From contig JAEVYU010000057.1 in assembly GCA_023392595.1 (NCBI GenBank), forward strand, positions 100,979 through 164,978: 64,000 nt of DNA, written 5' to 3'. Source of the stretch: Bacillota bacterium. Its GTDB lineage: Bacteria; Bacillota; UBA4882; UBA8346. The notes under the pieces are model-generated. The model worked only from the letters and a program-made list of their open reading frames with translations, did not search any database and was not told where the DNA came from. Every line of letters begins with the position of its first letter. The first letter of the stretch is position 1. The translations under genes were made by a program, and so were the position numbers. This document shows positions 58,691 through 64,000 of the stretch, in pieces.

Positions 58691-60637
58691 ATGATGGAAC
58701 GGAAGCTGATAAGTAAGGTTTTGGCAGTCCAGGGCATGTCCTGTCCCAGCTGTGAAATGAAGATCGAGAATGCGCTCCGCAAGATCAAGGGCGTTGTGAA
58801 GGTTAAGGCCTCGCTGGCGAAATCCCAGGTAACAGTGGAATATGATCCGGATTTAACGGAAAGCCCACCCTCCATGATGGAGCAGCGACTTGCGGATGCC
58901 GTTATCAAACTCGGTTATGAGGTGGGTTCTTCCAATAACGATAAGTCTGAAAAGAAAACATCCATCAACCAGTTGCTGGGGGTTGGCATCATTATTTTCG
59001 CCTTATACTTCATCATCAAGTCAACCATTGGGTTTAATTTCATCCCCCAGGTTGATCAGTCGGTCGGTTACGGGATGCTTTTTGTAATTGGGTTATTGAC
59101 GTCACTGCATTGTGTGGCGATGTGTGGCGGCATCAATTTGTCGCAATGTATAAAGACGCCGCCAAGCGGCATCAATTTATCTCAAAGGATAGAATCGCCG
59201 CCAAGCGGAACGAACCATTCGCAATCTATCAGTAAACAGCAATCGGAAAACGTTTCCGCAGGATCCAGGTGGGGTCAGTTGAAACCCAGCTTGCTCTATA
59301 ATGCGGGCCGGGTCATATCCTACACCGTTATCGGTGGAATCGTCGGCGCTCTGGGTTCGGTCATTGGTTTTTCCGGGTCGGCTAAAGGGATTGTGGCGAT
59401 TGCCGGGGGAATATTCATGGTGATTATCGGCCTGAATATGCTGAATATATTTCCCTGGCTGCGCAGGATTAAGATCGGTATTCCCAAGTTTTTGGGTAAT
59501 AGGATTCAAAATAGCGCCGGTAACCGTGGGCCTTTCTTTGTCGGTTTGCTGAACGGTTTAATGCCGTGCGGGCCTTTACAGACCATGCAGTTTTACGCTT
59601 TGGGAACCGGTAGCTTTTTCGCCGGAGCCCTCTCGATGTTTCTTTTCAGTTTGGGCACCGTCCCGCTGATGTTTGGCTTTGGAGCCCTCAGCTCATTTCT
59701 AAGCAACAAATTTACGCACCGGATGCTAAAAGTCAGTGCGGTGCTGGTGATTGTCCTGGGGTTGACCATGGTCAACAGGGGTTTGAGCCTCTCGGGAATC
59801 TCCGTTGCGGCGTCCAACCCTCTAACCGGTAGTAGTGCCGGTAATGTGGCCCAAATTGAAGGAGAGGTTCAAGTGGTTACTACAACGATGGAGTCCGGCA
59901 GATACCAGCCTTTTGTGGTACAAAAAGGGGTACCGGTACGCTGGATTATCAAAGCCAAGGCGGAGGATTTGAACGGTTGTAATAATCCGGTAACCATTCC
60001 TAAATATAATATCCAGAAAAAGTTGGTCCCCGGAGAGAATGTGATTGAGTTTACACCGGCGGAGGAAGGAACCATTACTTATACTTGCTGGATGGGGATG
60101 ATTAGCAGTAATATTAAAGTAGTATCCGATCTTTCCAAAGTGTCCGTGGAAGATTTAAAACAAGCGGAAAGTGGCGGCAATGGCCTGCTAAGCGGTGGGG
60201 GCGGTTGTTGCGCAGACAGCGCCAAGGCCACCCGCTTCCTAAGCGGCAGGGTTCCTACGGGTGATATTCAAGTCGCCAAAGTGGTGGACGGTATTCAGGA
60301 AGTTACGGTTACGGTCAATGATCAGGGCTATTCCCCGGCAGCCGTCATTGTGCAAAAAGGTCTGAAAACGAAGATTAAATTTAACCCGGAAAAAATCAAT
60401 TCCTGCAATTATGTGGTGACTTTCCCGGAATACAACGGGCAACTCGATTTAAGCCAAGGGCAAACGGAGACTCCGGAGATTACGGTAACCCAGGACTTTA
60501 CCTTCCAGTGCTGGATGGGGATGCTTCACGGGTATGTAAAAGTGGTGGATGATATTCAACATATTGATATCAAGGCGATTCAAAAAGAGATCGAAAAATA
60601 TAAACCCGCCTCCGGCAGAGGATGTTGCGGAAGTTGA
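58691..60637 (+). CDS. HMA - TauE/cytochrome-biogenesis-like - double cupredoxin fusion (copper handling)
   Basis: 648 aa with four parts. Residues about 7-75: HMA domain with VQGMSCPSCEMKIENALRKI. Residues about 95-375: six-helix sulfite-exporter TauE/CcdA-like domain (GLLTSLHCVAMCGGINLSQ, LLNGLMPCGPLQTMQF). Residues about 395-480 and 525-640: two cupredoxin-like domains with the copper ligands (LNGCNNPVTI / YTCWMGM, and INSCNYVVTF / FQCWMGM). A loop repeat of the type GINLSQ-I-PPSG lies after the first helix. It precedes copA by 15 bp. Probably a membrane carrier delivering copper to the cell exterior or to a cuproenzyme. Confidence 0.85.
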   Translation: MMERKLISKVLAVQGMSCPSCEMKIENALRKIKGVVKVKASLAKSQVTVEYDPDLTESPPSMMEQRLADAVIKLGYEVGSSNNDKSEKKTSINQLLGVGIIIFALYFIIKSTIGFNFIPQVDQSVGYGMLFVIGLLTSLHCVAMCGGINLSQCIKTPPSGINLSQRIESPPSGTNHSQSISKQQSENVSAGSRWGQLKPSLLYNAGRVISYTVIGGIVGALGSVIGFSGSAKGIVAIAGGIFMVIIGLNMLNIFPWLRRIKIGIPKFLGNRIQNSAGNRGPFFVGLLNGLMPCGPLQTMQFYALGTGSFFAGALSMFLFSLGTVPLMFGFGALSSFLSNKFTHRMLKVSAVLVIVLGLTMVNRGLSLSGISVAASNPLTGSSAGNVAQIEGEVQVVTTTMESGRYQPFVVQKGVPVRWIIKAKAEDLNGCNNPVTIPKYNIQKKLVPGENVIEFTPAEEGTITYTCWMGMISSNIKVVSDLSKVSVEDLKQAESGGNGLLSGGGGCCADSAKATRFLSGRVPTGDIQVAKVVDGIQEVTVTVNDQGYSPAAVIVQKGLKTKIKFNPEKINSCNYVVTFPEYNGQLDLSQGQTETPEITVTQDFTFQCWMGMLHGYVKVVDDIQHIDIKAIQKEIEKYKPASGRGCCGS

Positions 60638-60652
60638 AAGGACGTGTTAGCG

Positions 60653-63073
60653 ATGGACAAAAAAGAAACCTTGAAGATAAGCGGTATGTCTTGTGCGGCT
60701 TGCGCCTTGCGGATTGAAAAAGGTTTATCCAAGGTGGCGGGAGTTAAAAAGGCCACGGTCAATTTTGCCACGGAAAAGGCCACGGTCGAATATGACCCCA
60801 CTCAAGCATCGAATCAAGCATTTGAAGCGGTGGTTGAAAAACTGGGGTATGGGATTATCCGGGAGAAAGGGCCGGAGGGTAAAGTAACCCTCAAAATTTC
60901 CGGTATGACCTGCGCCGCCTGCTCGGCCCGGATCGAGAAAAAACTCAACAAACTGGAGGGTGTAACCAAAGCCGCCGTCAACCTGGCAACCGAAAAGGCC
61001 AGCGTCGAATTTGATGATCAACGGATTAAAATTACCGAAATCGTGGCCGCCGTTACCGGAATGGGATATGGAGCGGAGCCGGAACAGGAATTAAGCGGTG
61101 ACCGGGAGAAGGAGCAGCGAGAAAAAGAAATCAAGCGGCTGCGGACGGAGTTGATCGTTTCGGCGGTGTTAAGCGCCCCCTTGATTTTGGGGATGATTTT
61201 GGCTTTGCTTGGCGTTAATATCCCATTTCTTCACGATTGGCGTTTTCAGATTTTATTGGCGACGCCGGTCCAATTTTATATCGGATTCCGTTTCTATAAA
61301 CACGCATTTTATGCCTTACGGGCTAAGAGTCCCAATATGGATGTACTGATCGCCATGGGCACCAGTGCGGCCTATATTTATAGTCTCTATAACGCGTTTT
61401 TTCAAAAACCGATGACCGGCGCCGGGGCGCCCATGATGAAGGACCTCTATTTTGAGGCTTCGGCCACGATTATTACCTTGATTTTGTTGGGGAAATATTT
61501 TGAAGCGGTCGCCAAAGGGAAAACTTCGGAAGCCATCAAGAAACTGATGGGACTGCGGCCCAAAACCGCCCGGGTGATCCGGGACGGCAAGGAAATGGAT
61601 ATCCCCATTGAAGAAGTGGAAGTGGGAGAAGTGATTGTGGTCCGTCCCGGGGAAAGAGTTCCGGTGGACGGTGTAATTATCGAAGGAAATTCGGCCCTGG
61701 ATGAATCGATGTTAACCGGAGAAAGCCTGCCGGTTGAAAAAAAGGCCGGCGACACGGTGATTGGTGCTACCATCAATAAATTCGGCGCTTTTCAATACAA
61801 GGCCACCAAAATCGGTAAAGATACGGTTTTATCCCAGATTATTAAAATGGTGGAGGATGCCCAGGGTTCCAAGGCGCCCATTCAAAAAATCGCCGATCAG
61901 GTATCCGGCGTTTTTGTGCCGATTGTTTTGGGAATTGCCGCGGCAACCTTTCTGGTTTGGACTTTCGGCGATTATAACCTGAAGATGGGCATTGTAAGCG
62001 CTGTGGCCGTATTGGTGATTGCCTGCCCCTGCGCCTTGGGCCTGGCCACTCCGACCGCGATCATGGTGGGGACCGGCAAGGGGGCCGAGAACGGGATTTT
62101 GATTAAAAGCGGTGAACATCTTGAGAAAGCCTACAAGATTAACACCGTGGTGCTTGATAAGACCGGAACCATTACCAAAGGGCAGCCGGAAGTGACCGAT
62201 CTGATGGTGGCCGGAAAAATGGCCCAAAATGAATTCCTGAGACTGGCGGCCATTGCCGAGAAAAAATCGGAACACCCGCTGGGTGACGCCATTTACCGCT
62301 ATGGGAAACAACAGATTGGCGAGATAGAGGATCCGGGACGATTTGGAGCTGTCCCCGGCCAAGGAGTGATTGCAACCATTGACGGGGAAGAAATCATCAT
62401 CGGTACCCGCAAGTTGATGGTCGGCAAAGGAATCTCCCTGCTCGACAGTGAAGGAACCGCCAGTGAACTTGAGAATGAGGGTAAGACCGTGATGTTTGCG
62501 GCATCCCGGGGAGAATTGCTCGGCTTGATCGCTGTGGCCGACGTTGTTAAGGAAAACTCGGCCGAGGCCATCAAGGAATTACAGGACCTGGGAATCACCG
62601 TCTATATGATGACCGGAGACAACCGGCGGACGGCACAGGCTATTGCCGGGCAGGTCGGCATCACCAACGTCCTGGCGGAAGTCATGCCGGAGCATAAGGC
62701 GGAACAGATTGAAAAGTTAAAAAATGAAGGATATGTGGTGGCGATGGTGGGAGACGGCATCAATGACGCTCCGGCCCTGGCTACAGCCGATATCGGGATG
62801 GCGATCGGCACCGGTACGGATGTGGCGATGGAAGCGGCCGACATTACGTTAATGAGAGGCGATTTGAAGACCATTGCCACCGCAATTCGTTTATCCCGGA
62901 AAACCATGAATAAAATCAAACAGAATTTATTCTGGGCTTTCTTTTATAACACCATCGGCATTCCCTTCGCGGCCCTGGGCATGTTGAATCCGATCATAGC
63001 CGGCGCTGCCATGGCCTTTAGCTCGGTTTCGGTAGTGACCAATTCATTGAGTCTGAAGCGGTTTAAGGCATAA
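60653..63073 (+). CDS. copA: P1B-type copper-translocating ATPase
   Basis: 806 aa. Two N-terminal HMA domains (SGMSCAACALRIEKGL and SGMTCAACSARIEKKL), eight transmembrane helices, the transport motif VIACPCALGLATPTA (CPC), phosphorylation site DKTGTITKGQPEVT, MLTGESLPVEK and the ATP-binding MVGDGINDAPALATADIGMA. It exports Cu+ from the cytosol. The ATG at 60653 is 15 bp after the fusion gene, so both are in one transcription unit. The C-terminal part is complete. Confidence 0.96.
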   Translation: MDKKETLKISGMSCAACALRIEKGLSKVAGVKKATVNFATEKATVEYDPTQASNQAFEAVVEKLGYGIIREKGPEGKVTLKISGMTCAACSARIEKKLNKLEGVTKAAVNLATEKASVEFDDQRIKITEIVAAVTGMGYGAEPEQELSGDREKEQREKEIKRLRTELIVSAVLSAPLILGMILALLGVNIPFLHDWRFQILLATPVQFYIGFRFYKHAFYALRAKSPNMDVLIAMGTSAAYIYSLYNAFFQKPMTGAGAPMMKDLYFEASATIITLILLGKYFEAVAKGKTSEAIKKLMGLRPKTARVIRDGKEMDIPIEEVEVGEVIVVRPGERVPVDGVIIEGNSALDESMLTGESLPVEKKAGDTVIGATINKFGAFQYKATKIGKDTVLSQIIKMVEDAQGSKAPIQKIADQVSGVFVPIVLGIAAATFLVWTFGDYNLKMGIVSAVAVLVIACPCALGLATPTAIMVGTGKGAENGILIKSGEHLEKAYKINTVVLDKTGTITKGQPEVTDLMVAGKMAQNEFLRLAAIAEKKSEHPLGDAIYRYGKQQIGEIEDPGRFGAVPGQGVIATIDGEEIIIGTRKLMVGKGISLLDSEGTASELENEGKTVMFAASRGELLGLIAVADVVKENSAEAIKELQDLGITVYMMTGDNRRTAQAIAGQVGITNVLAEVMPEHKAEQIEKLKNEGYVVAMVGDGINDAPALATADIGMAIGTGTDVAMEAADITLMRGDLKTIATAIRLSRKTMNKIKQNLFWAFFYNTIGIPFAALGMLNPIIAGAAMAFSSVSVVTNSLSLKRFKA

Positions 63074-63129
63074 ATCGGCAGCGGGGTTTTTTCTAAGGGG
63101 AATGCGTGAATTGGGGACCCGAAAAGTTG

Positions 63130-63560
63130 TTTCTGGTGAAAGAAAGGATCGCTCCGAGGACCGGAGTGATCCTTTGAATCACAAAAAGAGTCATTTTTAC
63201 CGCGGAAAGCATCCTTTGGTTGACTCAAGCGATCCTTTCCGTTACGGAAAAGATCATTTGGGCGACGGAAAGGATTCTTTCAACGGGAGAAAGGATCATT
63301 TTTATCACGGAAATAATCCTTTTTGGAGGGAAAGGGACCGATCGGAGGGGGAAAAGCCTCTTTTTTGGAGTCGGATCGACCTTTTGAACGACCGAAAAGA
63401 CTTTTTATGGGAAGAATGGATCGATTCGGTTACGGAAATGATCCTTTTGGGGACCCGATCGGTCCTCCGGAGAACAAAATGGATCCATTCCGTGACTCAA
63501 AGGATCGATTGGGCGAGAAAATTGACTTTTTCCGAAAAAAAAGGATCATTTCCGTAAAAA
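63130..63560. repeat. Degenerate 21-bp-period tandem repeat, about 19 units
   Basis: Units such as AAAGGATCATTTTTATCACGG follow each other every 21 bp from about 63140 to 63555. The phase is kept throughout, and the protein reading has a seven-residue period (DPFxxG-type) that continues across a change of frame near 63330. There is no ribosome binding site and no continuous frame, so I treat it as non-coding. The 63-bp repeat at 2676 uses the same 21-bp step. Confidence 0.8.
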
Positions 63561-63619
63561 AAGGATCAATTGTGAAAGAAAAAAATCATTAATGATCTGT
63601 TTTTTCAGCCCGACTAGGT

Positions 63620-63800
63620 TTTAATCCTGTAAATCCCGTTAATCCTGTCTCCGTAACCTTTTTTTAGGCATTCTTCAATACTGCGGGCCTAAGGGAAAGA
63701 ACTGAAACAGGATGAACAGGATTTTATGGATTGACAGGATTTTTTTAAAACGGTTTTTTGAGCCCAATTTACCGGGTTTTAATCCTTAAATCCTATCTCC
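63620..63800. repeat. 9-bp-period repeats in inverted orientation
   Basis: ATCCTGTAA-ATCCCGTTA-ATCCTGTCT at 63624-63650 is followed, in inverse orientation, by AACAGGATG-AACAGGATT-TTATGGATT-GACAGGATT at about 63705-63741. A third partial copy (AATCCTTAAATCCTATC) is near 63780. The two arms could form a long hairpin. Confidence 0.65.
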
Positions 63801-63920
63801 GTCACCTTTTTTCGTTGGTGGATGTCTGTGTTGGCCATTTCGAATCAATGATTTGGCCAAAAGCCTAAAAGCGACCCACCCCTCCAGCTACCTTGATGCG
63901 GGTATGAACCGCCAAGCCGC

Positions 63921-63968
63921 TCCCCTCCCTTTGACTGTCAGCAAAATATATCCGCCCAAGGGAGGGGA
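63921..63968. repeat. Inverted repeat near the window end
   Basis: TCCCCTCCCTT at 63921-63931 and AAGGGAGGGGA at 63958-63968 are exact complements, separated by 26 bp. No T-run follows. The rest of 63800-64000 holds no gene I can recognise. Confidence 0.6.
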
Positions 63969-64000
63969 AGATCGCTTGATGTCGGCTTTTGTTGCAATTG

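Noticed and set aside
63102..63592. Two overlapping plus-strand frames of 151 and 89 aa after copA
   Set aside because: Both are created by the 21-bp repeat array; neither has a start signal, and the repeat pattern crosses from one frame to the other.
1..64000. CRISPR arrays, tRNA or rRNA genes, prophage
   Set aside because: No direct repeats with unique spacers, no cloverleaf with CCA-type 3' end that I could identify, no rRNA core sequences and no phage structural genes were seen.

Overview
The window reads as chromosome from a diderm (outer-membrane-bearing), probably spore-forming member of the Bacillota (Firmicutes). Gene content argues for Firmicutes: a DUF2935 protein, a DUF4489-like Cys-rich protein, a CD3324-type small protein, MntR, the split FeoA/FeoB arrangement, strong AGGAGG-type ribosome binding sites and TTG/GTG starts. 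An outer-membrane beta-barrel candidate (24088-25110), LolCDE/MacB-like permeases and a LolA-like carrier (28281-29045) argue for an outer membrane. The genus cannot be fixed from the sequence alone. I saw no rRNA, tRNA or CRISPR.

Layout. 1-14 kb is an eroded accessory region: an O-antigen-ligase-like protein, a UDP-sugar dehydrogenase pseudogene, a frameshifted Vat-type acetyltransferase, an intact CatA-type acetyltransferase, a TetR/MFS efflux pair with three operators, two small regulator/enzyme pairs (HxlR with a flavin reductase; Lrp with a NIPSNAP protein), and three broken copies of the 5' end of a DUF255/YyaL gene placed in front of the intact copy. 14-16 kb holds a PilZ protein and small proteins of unknown function.

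16-30 kb is the most interesting part, a cluster resembling a type II (aromatic) polyketide pathway. It has a GAF-LuxR regulator, an extended-SDR reductase/epimerase, three SRPBCC cyclase/aromatase-like genes (four domains), a ketosynthase pair KSalpha/KSbeta with ATGA-overlapping frames in which KSbeta lacks the catalytic Cys, and a PF04199-type cyclase. It is followed by a MarR regulator with matching operators and an apparent export operon (outer-membrane barrel, ABC ATPase, two FtsX permeases, LolA-like protein), then a membrane methyltransferase and an IS1182-like remnant. No acyl carrier protein, acyltransferase or ketoreductase is visible. A separate MarR-FabF pair lies next to it.

32-46 kb is more housekeeping in character: a HAD phosphatase, an overlapping polyphosphate operon (ppk1, a degenerate phosphoesterase-HD fusion, ppx), an EAL-GGDEF protein, HtrA, MntH, FeoA plus a FeoB G-domain-only protein, and MntR. 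A duplicated leader upstream of feoA can fold into the same structure twice.

46-63 kb contains small and spore-type proteins, a TetR/DUF998 pair, an aldehyde dehydrogenase next to a radical SAM gene, and a copper/membrane set (DUF2318 protein, HMA-TauE-cupredoxin fusion, CopA ATPase). Four promoters in this part share one architecture (TTCAY-N6-TTCAY-N10-TATAAT-like), suggesting a small regulon under an OmpR/PhoB-type response regulator. The last kilobase is repeats: a 21-bp-period array and 9-bp-period inverted arrays.
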